Positions 41,292 to 52,884 of a stretch of 64,000 nt of DNA are shown in pieces. The notes under the pieces are model-generated. The model had not been told where the DNA came from. It searched no databases and saw nothing but the letters and a program-made list of their open reading frames with translations. A program made the position numbers and the translations under genes. This DNA is from Methanobacterium spitsbergense (GTDB lineage: Archaea; Methanobacteriota; Methanobacteria; Methanobacteriales; Methanobacteriaceae): NCBI RefSeq assembly GCF_019931065.1, contig NZ_JAIOUQ010000003.1, positions 1 to 64,000 on the forward strand. The letters run 5' to 3'. The first letter of the stretch is position 1, and the number at the start of each line of letters is the position of its first letter.

Positions 41292-42680
41292 TTATTTAGC
41301 TTCTTGTTTTTCTTTCAATTTTAAAAAGAAATCAGGTACTGCTGATGAATCTCTTGGACCAACAACAACTTCCCATCCACATTCATCCTCAATTTCCCCA
41401 CTTATTGGTGCAGATAGTCCAGGTATAATTAAAGTCCTCGTTTTAACTTTATCCTCTATTCCAGATTCTTTAATAAGATCAGCAACAGATTTACCGGTTT
41501 GTTGACCTCCTGCAAGAGATACATCTACTGCTCGACCTTCAGTATCCAGAACAAGTAGATAACAGTTTGATTTACCTGATTTTAGGTCCCCCTCAACAGT
41601 ATAATATGTGAGAGCGAAGTTAGTTGTCAGTAAAACAGGTGAGTTTTCATCGAGTTCTCCAAACTCGTAAATACCTGGATCAACCATTTGTGGTTTTCTT
41701 GGATCTGTGAAAATACTCTGTCTAAGAGTTAATACAGGTATGAGCTCCCATATATTGGTTCCATGGATAATTAACATATCAGCATATTTGTTCATGAGTG
41801 TTGCTGCTATGGTGGCCTCTTTTATGCCGCCTTGTACCTCATCTTTTTCATATAACCATGTTAAAGCGGGAACTCCGAGTATAGGAAATCTGAAGTCTTC
41901 ATCTTTTTCTTCAATTGCCAATCTTCTGATCATAACGAAGTTATCGAGTGTGTCACCAATTCCATCATCGACATAGGTTCCAGGGTCGAGTATAATATCC
42001 TTAATTCCCTTGGATCTAAGTATCCTCGAAAGTTCTTTCATTTTTTCTAGATCATTTGGAACAAACAGTGCTAAAGGACATTCATATTCAATAGCCAGAG
42101 ATGCCATATCCTCAATGTTGTTTTCTGTTGCAGCATATATGAGTGGTCTTTCGTCTCCAACTTTTTCAAGAGCAGCCTTCATTGCCTCTGGATCCATTGA
42201 ACATAGAACCAGTGGTAATTTAGATGATTTGAGTTTTGATGCAGTTTCAGCAAATTTATTATTGTCTCCTGAAACATTCCTTATGGCAATACCATCAAGA
42301 ACAAGTTTTTCACCTGTTCTTTCAAATTCAGATTCTTCAATGATTTTAACTCTCTCTTTTAGAGTTTCATCATCCATATTATCATTTACATCAATTACCA
42401 TAGGCGTTGGGTTATAATATGTGAGTTCATATCTATAAAGAACCTCATCACCACCCATTATCATAGCTTTTGAGCCTTTTCCTATAGTTATCTCCCTCAC
42501 GGCAGGTGCCAATAGGTTTTCAAGTTTTTCCAGTTCATCTGCTGCCATTTGTGTGCAAAGTTCAAGGTCTGTTTCCTTGTCTGAGAGTTTGGTGGCGAAT
42601 GCCATACAAGAAGCCTCTCCACATTTGGCGCAATTGGTCTTGGGAAGTAGCCTGTAAATTTCCATTGCAGTGACTTGCAA
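41292..42680 (-). CDS. cdhE: ACDS complex subunit gamma (corrinoid iron-sulfur protein, large)
   Basis: The 462-residue gamma subunit carries the [4Fe-4S] module CAKCGEASCMAFATKLSD plus C42, with a TIM barrel and a C-terminal corrinoid-binding domain. It receives a methyl group from methyl-H4MPT and passes it to the acetyl-CoA synthase CdhC. A ribosome site, AAGGAGGT at 42687-42694, lies six bases before TTG at 42680; the first ATG is 15 bases further in, so TTG is chosen. It lies 12 bases after cdhD. Confidence 0.93.
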   Translation of the reverse strand: MQVTAMEIYRLLPKTNCAKCGEASCMAFATKLSDKETDLELCTQMAADELEKLENLLAPAVREITIGKGSKAMIMGGDEVLYRYELTYYNPTPMVIDVNDNMDDETLKERVKIIEESEFERTGEKLVLDGIAIRNVSGDNNKFAETASKLKSSKLPLVLCSMDPEAMKAALEKVGDERPLIYAATENNIEDMASLAIEYECPLALFVPNDLEKMKELSRILRSKGIKDIILDPGTYVDDGIGDTLDNFVMIRRLAIEEKDEDFRFPILGVPALTWLYEKDEVQGGIKEATIAATLMNKYADMLIIHGTNIWELIPVLTLRQSIFTDPRKPQMVDPGIYEFGELDENSPVLLTTNFALTYYTVEGDLKSGKSNCYLLVLDTEGRAVDVSLAGGQQTGKSVADLIKESGIEDKVKTRTLIIPGLSAPISGEIEDECGWEVVVGPRDSSAVPDFFLKLKEKQEAK

Positions 42681-42692
42681 TCTAAAACCTCC

Positions 42693-43853
42693 TTATTCAA
42701 GTTCCGTAATCCAGTTTGTAATATCAGGGACATCAGTTGAAAGGTAATCCCTTGTAAATGTGTTTCCTATTTCCTTGAGCATCTGTACAGACGATGGATG
42801 AAGCATCATGAATATATCGACACCGCATAACATCATTGTAAGACCCGTTATAATTTCCCATATTGGTCCACGGTAAGCTGTTGGTCCCCATTCATCTTTT
42901 TTCATCCAAGCTTCACGAGAACCCCATGCATTGGTTGTACCTGATGACATTGGCATCTGAAGATCTGTGTCTCCTTTCAGTGCAGCCAGTCTAGTCCTAG
43001 TTATTACATCGATTGAGAATTCCACACCATATCCCAATGCACATGTTGTTGGGTCCATAACAATATCTTTTTGAGTTAATCCTTCCTTCATTAAGTACTT
43101 GTTAAGAGTTTTCTGCATGTTAATGTCAGTTATTGCCCATGATAATACTGCATGATTATAATCCATAGCAGCCTTTGCAACTTTTCTAAAATCAAGATCA
43201 AGGTTTGCAGAAGCAAGCAGACATCTCTCACCTTCAGCTGCAGCTGCAGCAGCTTCAAGAACAATAGGATCCTTTATTGGATCTCCTGACCCTCCTATTA
43301 CCAGCGGAACTTTAACTGCCTGTAGGACTTCTTCTATATCCTGTGCAGCTTGACGTGGAGTTTTATCCATTACCTTTGGACCAGTTCCTATCAAATGTAT
43401 AGTGATCATGTTTGCTCCATAGTCCTTAACAGCCTTTTTTGCCCATTCTCCAGGATGTTCCATAACATCCTCAAAATGCTCCCTTATTGGCTTAGGAAGG
43501 CCAGGCATGGGAATATCAAACACATCAAAAGTAACAACAGGAGCATTTGGTTGTGCCTCTTCAAATCTGTAAAGTGCCTTTTGACCACCCAGGAAAACCG
43601 GTTTCCTTGTACCTGCACCCAGTTGAACCTCAGCTACCTCACCGGGATAGTTGTGCACCGGCGGTGCAAATGGTTCTATAGTTGGTAATGTTTCCTTTGC
43701 AATAACAGCTTGCTTTTGAGCAACCTGCTGCACCATTTTTTGGACGGCTGGCATCAAATTAATTTCCAGCTCATCAAAGTCCATTCTAAAATCATTTATC
43801 TCTATGGTGTCTGTATTTTCCAATAGTTTAAGAAGTTGTGTCATTTTATCCAT
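42693..43853 (-). CDS. cdhD: ACDS complex subunit delta (corrinoid iron-sulfur protein, small)
   Basis: The 386-residue delta subunit forms the second half of the corrinoid protein and is mainly a TIM barrel. Recognisable pieces are GAGTRKPVFLGGQKALYRFE, PIREHFEDVMEHPGEWA, IVMDPTTCALGYGVEFSID and SGTTNAWGSREAW. It partners CdhE in methyl transfer. Genes before and after lie at 12 bases, so the cooC-cdhD-cdhE block is translated tightly. Confidence 0.93.
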   Translation of the reverse strand: MDKMTQLLKLLENTDTIEINDFRMDFDELEINLMPAVQKMVQQVAQKQAVIAKETLPTIEPFAPPVHNYPGEVAEVQLGAGTRKPVFLGGQKALYRFEEAQPNAPVVTFDVFDIPMPGLPKPIREHFEDVMEHPGEWAKKAVKDYGANMITIHLIGTGPKVMDKTPRQAAQDIEEVLQAVKVPLVIGGSGDPIKDPIVLEAAAAAAEGERCLLASANLDLDFRKVAKAAMDYNHAVLSWAITDINMQKTLNKYLMKEGLTQKDIVMDPTTCALGYGVEFSIDVITRTRLAALKGDTDLQMPMSSGTTNAWGSREAWMKKDEWGPTAYRGPIWEIITGLTMMLCGVDIFMMLHPSSVQMLKEIGNTFTRDYLSTDVPDITNWITELE

Positions 43854-43865
43854 TGATACACATCC

Positions 43866-44672
43866 TTAATTTGAATTTAAAATCCTAGATACGATTTTTG
43901 AAACTGTAACAACAGAATTTGAATCATCTGGAAGGTTCACGAGAGGTGTTCCTTCAATATCATATTCTGCTACTTCTTCATCTTCGTAAATGGTTCCAAT
44001 AATTTCAATACCAGTTTCTTTGGCTTTTTTAATTATCATATCTTTGTTATCTGGAGTAATTCTGTTAACAACAAGAAACATCTTTTTGAAGTTTATATCC
44101 AGCTCATTAGAAAGTTCTCCAATCCTTTGAGCTGTCAATATTCCTCTTTTTGATTTGTCTGTTACAACTAACATTGTGTCAACGTTTTGAGTTGTACGCC
44201 TACTTAAATGTTCAAGTCCTGCCTCTGTGTCTATAACTATATAATCATAGTTTGCAGAAAGGGTTTCGATAATCTTTCTCAGCATATTATTAACTGCACA
44301 GTAACATCCACTCCCTTCCGGTCTTCCCATTACCAAGAGATCAAATTTTGGTGTTTCAACTACAGACTCCATTATCTTGTAGTCAAGAATATCCCATTTA
44401 TTCATATCCTTGGGAATGTTACCCTTCGCAGTGTCAACCTTCAACTCTTCCCTCACATCACCAACAGTTTTTATAACTTCAACTCCAAGTGCCTCTGGAA
44501 GATTAGAGTCAGGATCTGCATCAATTGCAAGAATATCCTTATTTTTCTCTGACAAAGCCTTTATTAAAAGGGAAGAAAGCAATGTTTTACCTGTTCCACC
44601 TTTCCCACTTACCGCGATTATCACTAGATACTCTCCATTTATTTTGATAGAAATATTTTCAAGATTATTCAT
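43866..44672 (-). CDS. cooC: CooC-like ATPase, nickel-cluster maturation
   Basis: A 268-residue ParA/MinD-type ATPase with a deviant Walker A, KGGTGKT at 24-30, preceded by AVSG. CooC proteins use ATP to insert nickel into the CODH C-cluster. CooC-type nickel site CxC is present as GSGCYCAVNNMLRK near residue 120. The gene sits inside the cdh operon between cdhC and cdhD, which supports a maturation role for this complex. Confidence 0.87.
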   Translation of the reverse strand: MNNLENISIKINGEYLVIIAVSGKGGTGKTLLSSLLIKALSEKNKDILAIDADPDSNLPEALGVEVIKTVGDVREELKVDTAKGNIPKDMNKWDILDYKIMESVVETPKFDLLVMGRPEGSGCYCAVNNMLRKIIETLSANYDYIVIDTEAGLEHLSRRTTQNVDTMLVVTDKSKRGILTAQRIGELSNELDINFKKMFLVVNRITPDNKDMIIKKAKETGIEIIGTIYEDEEVAEYDIEGTPLVNLPDDSNSVVTVSKIVSRILNSN

Positions 44673-44686
44673 TTATTATTGTAATT

Positions 44687-46102
44687 CTATTTTCTCTTAA
44701 TTATCACCTTTTCAGCGTATATTTTAGCATTTCTGAAGATGATTTTAACTCCACCACTTGCTGAAGGTACTGTGAGTTCTGGTGCATATGCAACTTGTGT
44801 CATAGGTACTCCTTCAACTTCCATTTCAGGCATAGCGTCCATTTCTGTAGAAGATTCTTCTTCAACTGAACCAGATTCTTCTGCAGTTTTTGCTTTAGCT
44901 TCTTTCAACCTTTCCATGATAGGATGGTTATTTTCTCTAAGGAACTTTCTGATCTCTTTAATACTATTTGCATCTTCTTCGGTTGGTATTTTATCAGCCA
45001 GATCTTCTGGTATGAAATCTATAAGAGAATCTTTAATTGCTTTAGGAAGCCAAATAATCCTTTCATAACCACCATCTGCTTGTAAAAACTTTGGTGACCT
45101 CATGTATTCCAAACTTAAACCAGCAAATCCTTCAACTTGCTTTCCTCCAGAACATTGTCCTGCCATTGCAGAAAATGGAATTCCAAGAGGTGTTTCTCCT
45201 TTAAAGTCCCTGTCTACAATTCCTACGCCATCGAGTTCAGGTATGTAAAATGCAACCGCTTCAAAACATCCACAGGAAGTATGGGGGTATCCAAATACAC
45301 TGTGTAGATAAACTCTGTCAACTGTTCCTTGAGATTTGTCTGCCATTACAGTGTTCACATTGGCATATTCTCCCCTAATTTCGTCTAATACTTCTCCTTT
45401 ATCAATTTCGAATATTGGACCATCAGGATCCATTTTAGCAGCTGCTCTGCAGTCAAACCAGTTAATTGCTCCGCAAAGTGCTGTTCTATCTGGTGTTACA
45501 ATACATGTATGTGTTGGTGCAAATGATTGACACATAACACAACCGTAAAATACATCTACATCCTCGTCTGAAAGTTCTCGAGCCCTTGCATCTCTTTCTT
45601 CATATTGTTTACTTGTATTTTCAAGGAAAGCTTCAACTTCTTTTTTATCAGTGTATAATGTGACGGATATTTCCTCAATTATTGGAAATTCTTCTTTAAA
45701 GAGTATAGAAAGAGATTTTCCAAGATGTTCCAGTTCAAAACCGGCATCATTAGCTTCTTTACTCACACGACACCATATTTGATCGCGCTGATTTAGATGC
45801 ATGAATCCTTTTATATAATTACAAAGTTCATGCGTTCTACGTTCTATAACTCCTTCAAGTTCCTTTTCGAGTTTTTCTCCCTTTATCTCGATGAGAATAC
45901 CGAATGGATATATTTCTCCTTCCTTCATCTCGCTGAGATTAGGGCCTATCACCTCTACTTTCCCGTTTTCAACTTCTTCTCTTACTTGAACCAGTTCTGC
46001 CCCTATGGATTTAGGGCCTGCAAGTTCAACGAACATGTTCGCCGATCTTATCCTTTCTCCCTCGTACATTGGGCTGACATCAACAGGTATATCCTCAAAC
46101 AT
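44687..46102 (-). CDS. cdhC: ACDS complex subunit beta (acetyl-CoA synthase)
   Basis: The 471-residue catalytic subunit makes acetyl-CoA from CO, a methyl group and CoA. The A-cluster cysteines lie in FYGCVMCQSFAPTHTC, then ALCGAINW and TSCGCFEAVAFYI. Archaeal CdhC lacks the N-terminal domain of the bacterial enzyme, as here. The C-terminal stretch (about 410-445) is acidic and probably flexible. It follows cdhB by 64 bases, behind CGGAGGAATGCA. Confidence 0.94.
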   Translation of the reverse strand: MFEDIPVDVSPMYEGERIRSANMFVELAGPKSIGAELVQVREEVENGKVEVIGPNLSEMKEGEIYPFGILIEIKGEKLEKELEGVIERRTHELCNYIKGFMHLNQRDQIWCRVSKEANDAGFELEHLGKSLSILFKEEFPIIEEISVTLYTDKKEVEAFLENTSKQYEERDARARELSDEDVDVFYGCVMCQSFAPTHTCIVTPDRTALCGAINWFDCRAAAKMDPDGPIFEIDKGEVLDEIRGEYANVNTVMADKSQGTVDRVYLHSVFGYPHTSCGCFEAVAFYIPELDGVGIVDRDFKGETPLGIPFSAMAGQCSGGKQVEGFAGLSLEYMRSPKFLQADGGYERIIWLPKAIKDSLIDFIPEDLADKIPTEEDANSIKEIRKFLRENNHPIMERLKEAKAKTAEESGSVEEESSTEMDAMPEMEVEGVPMTQVAYAPELTVPSASGGVKIIFRNAKIYAEKVIIKRK

Positions 46103-46166
46103 TGCATTCCTCCGATTTATCTATTTCTAGTTTATATATGCTATATATTCCAGTTTTTTAATTAAA

Positions 46167-46679
46167 TTAGTCTGTTTTCATTTTTTCTAGGTATATTGAC
46201 CATTCTTTATCCTTCATATTAGGGAATGATGCATCTGCATTTGAGTGGAAATATTTACAAAGTGTAAGGGTCTTAAGATGTGGTGCAAAGTGCTTTAGAG
46301 TTGAAAGACCCTGTGAAGCCATGTAATATATGCCTCCAATGAATATAACCAAATCATGTTGTCCTTCACCTTTCAAACCTTCCCATTCAGGGTCTTTTAA
46401 GAGGTTAATAATTTCAACAATTCCATATGCCTTTGTTTCTACTCTTTTGTCAAGATAAATCTTGAAGGTATCTGCGGTGGTTACAATTGGCAGATCCCAT
46501 TTTTCAGCTATTTCAATTGAATGAGTAACAAGAGGTTCCTCTTTTGCAAGTGGTCCTAATACTAATAACGGCCTTTTTGCTTTTTTAACCATCATCTTAG
46601 CAGTTTCAGGTGTCACCATAAGTGCCTGTTTGGGTCCTGCTATAACAGTTGGCTGCCATGGAATAACTCTTTCATTCAT
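46167..46679 (-). CDS. cdhB: ACDS complex subunit epsilon
   Basis: The 170-residue epsilon subunit pairs with CdhA in the CODH part of the complex and is thought to bind flavin or assist electron transfer. Family segments are [33 protein letters not shown] and [18 protein letters not shown]. Its ATG follows the cdhA stop directly, and AAAGGTGAT at the end of cdhA acts as ribosome site. Confidence 0.9.
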   Translation of the reverse strand: MNERVIPWQPTVIAGPKQALMVTPETAKMMVKKAKRPLLVLGPLAKEEPLVTHSIEIAEKWDLPIVTTADTFKIYLDKRVETKAYGIVEIINLLKDPEWEGLKGEGQHDLVIFIGGIYYMASQGLSTLKHFAPHLKTLTLCKYFHSNADASFPNMKDKEWSIYLEKMKTD

Positions 46680-49025
46680 CTAATCACCTTTCATATCCAT
46701 TAAAGAAGGTTCTTGAGGTAATTTTCTAGGTTTCCAATTTTTTTCATCTAATATTTTCATAATATCCCTTTTATAGGTGATTGGAATATCCTTTTGAACC
46801 CTTACGAACTTGTAAATATCTTCGGGTATTGTTCCAAAGTACTTCTTGTGAAGATCTATGTAATGGTTAAGCTTTAACTGACGACCCTTTGAAGTATCGT
46901 TTGGTCTTAAACATAATTTAGCAGTCATTACAGTTGCTTCTCCAATAGTTTCGGCCGCATAAAGAAGATGTTCAGGTGCAGGTTCCCCATTTACAATTTC
47001 TCCATTTCTTAGATCGTTGACCTGCCATGATTCCTCTTTGTCTGTCCTTCCTAAGAATAAACGCCTATATTTAGAAGCATGAGGACCTACAACTACAGGT
47101 ATTCCCCATCTGTTTACACCAGTTGCAATTGCAGCCGCTTTCTGAGAATATGCTCCCCACGCAACACCGCATGCTCCCACCCTGTTAAGTATATAATCTG
47201 CTATTTCCTCAAAATTACCTTCTAAAGGCTTTTTAGCAAATATATTAGCGATTTTAATAGCCACGCCAGGGATATGTGCATTTGAAACACATGACCCCAT
47301 GTTTACAAGTCCTTTTGCTTCAAAAGATCCACTATAACGCTCGTATAGAGTTTTTCCTTCTTCATCCTTGTATTCCCCAAGCGTCATTGCTCCACAGCCA
47401 GTTGTGACTACTATATAATTCCTTTCAAGGAACTCTTCAGCCATTTTAGCTACTTCTTCTCCACCATCAGGGTAGTTAGTGCAGCCGACAAATGCTATAA
47501 CTCCAGGAATGTCTCCCAAAACAATAGGTGCACCAACCCTTCTGACTTCAACATCTTGAACAGGCCCTCTGCCTGCCCTTATGTTATATTTCTGGTCTTG
47601 GAGGTTTATTTCACCTATTTTAGCCATCATGGATATGATTGGTATGTCCCTTGGACATTCTTGTTCGCATCTTCCACAGGAATAACAGATGTCATTGTCG
47701 TAAAGTCTCTGCATCTGGGAGAGATCTCCCTTACTAGCAGCCATTACAGCATCCATCATGGGTATGCTATTTGGACATACACGATCACACCATTCACATT
47801 CTGTACATTCTTTTGCCAGTTCAACAACTTCATCTAAATCTGGAAGTACTTTAACTTTAGAACGTCCCTCTGATGTTTTCATTGCAACTTTAGCAGCTAC
47901 TTCCCCAACTTTATCAGGGTCTAATATCAATGCACCTTCGATTTGGTTGTTGACAAGTTCTGATACGATTTTATCAGAGTCTTCATCTGTTTTATTAGGA
48001 AGTCCAAGACACATCTTATCAGTGGTTGCAATTACCACTGCATTATTTTTCTTGGCTTCTTCAAGCACATCCGTTCGTATACATTGTTCATCAACAATTA
48101 TAACATCAGCAACACCACTTCGTATGAATTTAAGTTGTTTTGAAATGGGACCCACAATTTTTGCATTTTTATTATAACGGGTTATATCTATTGCAGCACA
48201 ACATATACCACAAACCTCTAAATCTTCTTCAAGATTCTGCTCCTCCAAGTAGTCCATTATGCCTGCTCCAGGGGCAACATTATGTCCTATGCATAGAATC
48301 ACTGGTTTTTCCCTGTCAATTGTTCCTATTCCAAGTTCCACCAGTGGTGCTTCAGCATCACCTTTTGGCATGTCAAGAGCAACTATCTGTGCCAAATCTC
48401 CTATTTCTTTTCCAAGATTATCCATTAAGCCTGCGTGAAGTGCTTTTGATTCAAAATCAATACTACTACCTTCTTGCCCAGTATGACAAGCTGAAAGGAG
48501 GTGAACCATCTGTTCTTCAAGATAATCTAAAGCTTCTTTTAAATCTCCTAATTTTTTAGGTGTTTTACCTATTAATGTCCTCATAATTGGGGCTTCAATA
48601 TCTATGCCCGTCCCCATATCTATTGGGAAGTCTTTGCCTTTTTTATCAATGAGATATTCCAGGAGATGTCTAGCGTGTCCTGAATGGGCTGCTGATCCAA
48701 TGCAACATGCAAGAAGTACTGTTCTTGCTTGCTGTGCGGCAGCATCAATACCACACGCTCCTTTTTTCCCGAGTAGGTCACATTTACCATACGTGCATAA
48801 ACAACACATATCGCAGAGTGGAGCGTAGAATGGCTCGTATCTCTCCAGTAACTTCATGTCCCAAGATCTTAAATCTGTTACATTCGGTTTTTGAGTAGGA
48901 CCCATAGGCACCAATGGTTCATCAGTACTTTCAGTTCCCTCTTTCTGGATTATATCTCCTATTGATATCTTGAAATCCTTTGTTTTCCAAAAATCGTCCT
49001 TGAATTCCTTAGGTTTAGGTGCCAT
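46680..49025 (-). CDS. cdhA: ACDS complex subunit alpha (CO dehydrogenase)
   Basis: The 781-residue nickel-iron CO dehydrogenase interconverts CO2 and CO. N-terminal bridging-cluster cysteines appear in [22 protein letters not shown]. Two extra [4Fe-4S] motifs, [14 protein letters not shown] and [14 protein letters not shown], are the archaeal ferredoxin-like insert. C-cluster regions include [32 protein letters not shown] and [18 protein letters not shown] at 49025 is preferred to the four-codon longer start because GGTGATAAGC precedes it. First gene of the operon cdhA-B-C-cooC-D-E-ferredoxin. Confidence 0.95.
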   Translation of the reverse strand: MAPKPKEFKDDFWKTKDFKISIGDIIQKEGTESTDEPLVPMGPTQKPNVTDLRSWDMKLLERYEPFYAPLCDMCCLCTYGKCDLLGKKGACGIDAAAQQARTVLLACCIGSAAHSGHARHLLEYLIDKKGKDFPIDMGTGIDIEAPIMRTLIGKTPKKLGDLKEALDYLEEQMVHLLSACHTGQEGSSIDFESKALHAGLMDNLGKEIGDLAQIVALDMPKGDAEAPLVELGIGTIDREKPVILCIGHNVAPGAGIMDYLEEQNLEEDLEVCGICCAAIDITRYNKNAKIVGPISKQLKFIRSGVADVIIVDEQCIRTDVLEEAKKNNAVVIATTDKMCLGLPNKTDEDSDKIVSELVNNQIEGALILDPDKVGEVAAKVAMKTSEGRSKVKVLPDLDEVVELAKECTECEWCDRVCPNSIPMMDAVMAASKGDLSQMQRLYDNDICYSCGRCEQECPRDIPIISMMAKIGEINLQDQKYNIRAGRGPVQDVEVRRVGAPIVLGDIPGVIAFVGCTNYPDGGEEVAKMAEEFLERNYIVVTTGCGAMTLGEYKDEEGKTLYERYSGSFEAKGLVNMGSCVSNAHIPGVAIKIANIFAKKPLEGNFEEIADYILNRVGACGVAWGAYSQKAAAIATGVNRWGIPVVVGPHASKYRRLFLGRTDKEESWQVNDLRNGEIVNGEPAPEHLLYAAETIGEATVMTAKLCLRPNDTSKGRQLKLNHYIDLHKKYFGTIPEDIYKFVRVQKDIPITYKRDIMKILDEKNWKPRKLPQEPSLMDMKGD

Positions 49026-49294
49026 GCTTATCACCAATTATTAATGATTTATAATGATGTTTTTCCTATGTAACAATATATATATAAATATGTGGGTATT
49101 ACGTTTTATCAAAATTCTATGTCTTTTTGATTAAAAATGATTTGATCTATTGATCAAAATTATTGATAGAGAAGTTATTATAAACAAAAAGAACACTACT
49201 GCTTGGTTCTAACAATTTTCAATATTTATTTAGAATATTATTAAAAATCTCATAAAAAAAGTATAAAAAAATTTTTCCAAAGAATTTTATTGGA
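49026..49294 (-). promoter_or_regulatory. cdh operon promoter region
   Basis: On the minus strand a strong TATA element, ATTTATATATATATT, lies at about 49075-49090, roughly 50-65 bases before the cdhA ATG. The ribosome site is GGTGAT at 49030-49035. No clear repeat stands out in the rest, which also holds the end of the pilus gene block. Confidence 0.55.
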
Positions 49295-50368
49295 TTATAC
49301 TTGTGGTTCCAATCTCTTAATCATGAAAGCCAAGAAACCAACAATCATCGGAAATAGGAACAAATACATTATAATAAGTAGTATAGGAGGTATTAAAGCC
49401 CCCATTACAGTTGAAGCTGCTATTAACATGATCATTGTTATAACTGGAGCAAGAATTGCAATAAACATGTATATCATTGTGAATGAATTTAGTTTCTGGG
49501 CATAATCCTTTAATTTCATCCTTAATTCATAAGCAGTATCCTCTGCAATAACGTTAAGTGTTTTTGCAAGATCTCCTCCGCTTGAAAGCGTTCTTGTTAT
49601 CTGATAAACAGCCCTTCGAAGTCCTTCAGAATTTATCCTGTCGCTCATGTCAACTAACGCTTTTTCAGTTGTTTCACCATATTTTATTTCTTCAAGCGCC
49701 CTTGCAAATTCTTCTGAAAGAGCCCCATAACCTGATAGAGCAACAGACCTCATACTATCGTGCATTCCTATACCTGCACGAAGTTCTGTCGCCATTTGTC
49801 TCAATGCAAATGGTAATTCTCTTGATGCCTCATTTGAACGTGACCCCTTTTTGATGTTGGGCAAGTAAACAAGAACTACAGACATCATGAGGATTACTAA
49901 TCCAAAAACTGCACCAATAACTATTCCAAATCCCAGTATGATCATGAGCATGAACACAACAACAAATGAAATTCCACCCATTACAATGATCATTCTTGGT
50001 TCTAGGCCCTGTTTCTCATCCTCTTTTAGAAGTTCTTCTAGAGATGCCTTTTGATAAACATCTTTTTTAACCTTCCCTTTCTTGGCCGGTTTCAAACCCC
50101 TATCATATTTTTTATCAATTAATTCCTTGAAAATCTCTATTTCATCCTTGTCCATACGCATTTTTTCTATGACACGAGGTGATGTTCTTTTAACAGTACT
50201 TTTACTAGATGATGTCCTTTTTAATCCTTGACCAACTTTGCCGGTTCTGGTTCTAATTTGACTCAGTTTATCAACTGGTACAGATACTCCTTCGCCAACC
50301 TTCTTAGTTGAATCTACGGTCATTCCACCTATTCTATTGAAGAAATTTTTGAGACCTTCAAAAACCAT
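49295..50368 (-). CDS. type II secretion system F (TadC/FlaJ-like) membrane protein
   Basis: The 357-residue protein has a basic N-terminal linker of about 120 residues ([20 protein letters not shown]), two helices near residues 130-165, a T2SF domain ([40 protein letters not shown]) and two helices near 295-350. T2SF proteins are the membrane platform of pili and archaella. It follows the ATPase gene by about 60 bases, on the same strand, so the pair forms an assembly module. ATG follows TTTTGGTGATAAAA. Confidence 0.85.
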   Translation of the reverse strand: MVFEGLKNFFNRIGGMTVDSTKKVGEGVSVPVDKLSQIRTRTGKVGQGLKRTSSSKSTVKRTSPRVIEKMRMDKDEIEIFKELIDKKYDRGLKPAKKGKVKKDVYQKASLEELLKEDEKQGLEPRMIIVMGGISFVVVFMLMIILGFGIVIGAVFGLVILMMSVVLVYLPNIKKGSRSNEASRELPFALRQMATELRAGIGMHDSMRSVALSGYGALSEEFARALEEIKYGETTEKALVDMSDRINSEGLRRAVYQITRTLSSGGDLAKTLNVIAEDTAYELRMKLKDYAQKLNSFTMIYMFIAILAPVITMIMLIAASTVMGALIPPILLIIMYLFLFPMIVGFLAFMIKRLEPQV

Positions 50369-50426
50369 TTTATCACCAAAAAGTACCCTTAAATGTTTAA
50401 TAATTAATTTAATTATCTTTTGCTAA

Positions 50427-52052
50427 TTATAATATCTTTTCGAGAATCTCATCAGGATCTCTATAATAATTGTTAATATAATTTCCAACTTCTTCTATGG
50501 ATCTTAAGTTGTTATCTGCTAGATACTCCAGTAAAAGTCTCCTTTTTTCGATCTCTTCTTCGATATCAGTAATTCCTATTCCCCTAAGTTCAGCTATGTC
50601 TCGCAGGGTTTGGCTTGCTATTCCAACATATTCCACCTTATCAGAAACATTATTCCATTCAAAAACTCTATTTAACTGAACATTGCCCTCTTCCATTCCC
50701 ACTATTTCTGCTACCTCAGTTACACGTCTGATTGAGCCGCCTTCAGGTCTGTACATCCTGTTTTGCATTATAATAAAATCAAGGGCAGGAATCATGATAG
50801 TTGGTACATTCATTGGAGGGTTTACCAATCTTGTAACAGTTTCCCTCGCAGTGTTTGAGTGAACAGTTCCCATACCTGAGTGTCCTGTATTCAATGCTGT
50901 AAAAAGAGTTACAGCTTCACCACCCCTCACTTCACCAACTATTACCCTATCTGGTCTCTGTCTCAATGAATTTTTAACAAGAGTATCCATTGTTAATTCC
51001 CCCTTCCCTTCAATATTAGGTGGACGGGTTTCCATTCTCAAAACATGAGTATGAGGAAGTTGAAGCTCTAAAGTATCCTCAATTGTTATTATACGTTCTC
51101 TTGGAGGTGTGAAAGCTGTAACTGCATTTAAAGTAGTTGTTTTACCTGAACCAGTTCCTCCAGCAATTATAGCATTACAAGGTTTAACACCAAGTCCATC
51201 CGTGCAAACCCATAAAAAACCAGCCAGATGAGAGGATAAAGTTTTGAAATTGATCAAATCAACAATTGTTAATGGGTCTTTCCTGAATTTCCTAATAGTT
51301 AATGTTGCACCATCTGCAGAAACAGGAGGTATTGTTGCGTTTACCCTTGAACCATCAGGGAGCCTAGCATCAAGTATAGGCGTTTGTTGATCTATTCTAC
51401 GGTTAACTTGCCTAGCAATAACATCAATTATTGCCTTGATATCTGAATCATCATCAAAAATAACATTCGTAATCATCATACCTATCTTTCGGTGGTAAAC
51501 AAACACATTTCTATTTACACCTATCACCATTATCTCTTCGAGGTCGTCATCCTTTATCATTGGATCTAGCTGACCATAACCAAGCATTTCCTGTGATATT
51601 TGGGTTGCCAGTCTGTCAACATCCCTCACGCCTTTAGACCTTAAAAATTCCTTTACTTCCCCTATAAAACTTCCTTCATCTATTCGGAAATCTTCACCTT
51701 GAGCCACTGCTACCTCAACTAGTTTTTCACGAACTTCGTTGAATATCAATCGTTCATTTTCAGAAAACTTAGGAAGACTCACATTATAAGTCGGTATTAA
51801 ACCTTCTTCTATAATTTCTGCCTTTAAAACATCCGAAACTTTTTTTACAGATTTTGAACGTTTAGAAGGCCGTTTCATGACTTTATCTAAATTAAATGCC
51901 GAATCTTCACTTTTATCCCGTGCCTTATGTATCGGCTCTTCTTTTTCTTCATTACTCTGCTTAAATATGTCATTTGAGTCGTTTTTGGACTCATCATCAC
52001 CAGCAAATTCCCCAAGAAGATCTCTGAGGATTTCTTTACGTTTATCTTTCAT
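50427..52052 (-). CDS. type II/IV secretion (TadA/FlaI-like) ATPase
   Basis: The 541-residue ATPase would power pilus assembly or secretion. Walker A is [18 protein letters not shown] near residue 260; the Asp box is [20 protein letters not shown], and the Walker B and His regions are [13 protein letters not shown] and [17 protein letters not shown]. The N-terminal 75 residues are charged and low in order, typical of these archaeal ATPases. ATG at 52052 is taken as start, where TGAGAG is a weak ribosome site; the frame extends ten codons up. Confidence 0.88.
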   Translation of the reverse strand: MKDKRKEILRDLLGEFAGDDESKNDSNDIFKQSNEEKEEPIHKARDKSEDSAFNLDKVMKRPSKRSKSVKKVSDVLKAEIIEEGLIPTYNVSLPKFSENERLIFNEVREKLVEVAVAQGEDFRIDEGSFIGEVKEFLRSKGVRDVDRLATQISQEMLGYGQLDPMIKDDDLEEIMVIGVNRNVFVYHRKIGMMITNVIFDDDSDIKAIIDVIARQVNRRIDQQTPILDARLPDGSRVNATIPPVSADGATLTIRKFRKDPLTIVDLINFKTLSSHLAGFLWVCTDGLGVKPCNAIIAGGTGSGKTTTLNAVTAFTPPRERIITIEDTLELQLPHTHVLRMETRPPNIEGKGELTMDTLVKNSLRQRPDRVIVGEVRGGEAVTLFTALNTGHSGMGTVHSNTARETVTRLVNPPMNVPTIMIPALDFIIMQNRMYRPEGGSIRRVTEVAEIVGMEEGNVQLNRVFEWNNVSDKVEYVGIASQTLRDIAELRGIGITDIEEEIEKRRLLLEYLADNNLRSIEEVGNYINNYYRDPDEILEKIL

Positions 52053-52458
52053 AACTCTCAGATATCTATATAATTTAACCAATATTTAAGGATAACTTTT
52101 TATTATTGTATTCTTTTTCTAAAATAAGATCATGAAATTAAATGTTTTTTAATACAATCAATGCAAATGATAAACTATTTCTAATTATAAAATTTTTCAA
52201 TTTTTTTCAGATAAATTAATCTAACATATTTCAGTATTATAAAATGATTATCCAGAATAATTAAATTAGAATATTATGATATAAATCAACAAAATAAGAA
52301 AGATAAAAACATTAACCCAAATAATATCCGCTGTTAATTATTTAATTTTATTTAATTTTTATGGTTACAATATTAATAATATACAAAATGTGACTGTTTG
52401 ATTGGAAGTATCCATTCTTTGTGATAATTTTAAAATAGATTTTTCAACCAAAGCTATA
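52053..52458. other. non-coding stretch upstream of the pilus ATPase
   Basis: Some 400 AT-rich bases with no gene that I can support. It should carry the promoter of the ATPase gene near its left end and the terminator of the small gene to its right. No tRNA, clear repeat or palindrome was seen. Confidence 0.5.
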
Positions 52459-52665
52459 TTATTCAACTTCCAAATCCAAACATCTTATCTTACTATGCAG
52501 ATCCCAAAGTTCATCATATAATCTATGATAACTTTCACTTGATGGATCATCTTTAATAAGTAATATCTCATTATATTTTGAATAGAATTCATTTTTTAAT
52601 TCAAATAGTGTTTTATGTTCGTTTAATAAAACGTTAATCTCATAAATTTTACTTATATCCTCCAT
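52459..52665 (-). CDS. small hypothetical protein, charged and helical
   Basis: A 68-residue protein with no family I know. It looks almost fully helical: IYEINVLLNEHKTLFELKNE, EILLIKDDPSSESYHRLYDE and LWDLHSKIRCLDLEVE, with a probable coiled-coil heptad in the first part. There is no clear ribosome site. It lies 220 bases from the response regulator on the same strand; the pairing might be chance. Confidence 0.45.
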   Translation of the reverse strand: MEDISKIYEINVLLNEHKTLFELKNEFYSKYNEILLIKDDPSSESYHRLYDELWDLHSKIRCLDLEVE

Positions 52666-52884
52666 TATTGCTTAAACCCCCATTGTTCTATTAAAAATAT
52701 TGAAAAATTTTCGTCTAAAAACATATTATTTTCAATTGGTATTTGTTACAAATAAATTTTGTTGAAACATATCAAAAAAGGTAACCAAAGACCATCAGAT
52801 AAGTAAAAAAAATATGTTATTATTAAAAAAATAATAATCAAAAAGATTATTACAACATCTCTTTATTAAAATAATTACCATTAC

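Noticed and set aside
41092..42417. Several plus-strand frames of 89-137 residues opposite the cdh genes.
   Set aside because: They lie opposite high-confidence cdhE and ferredoxin genes and have no homology pattern.
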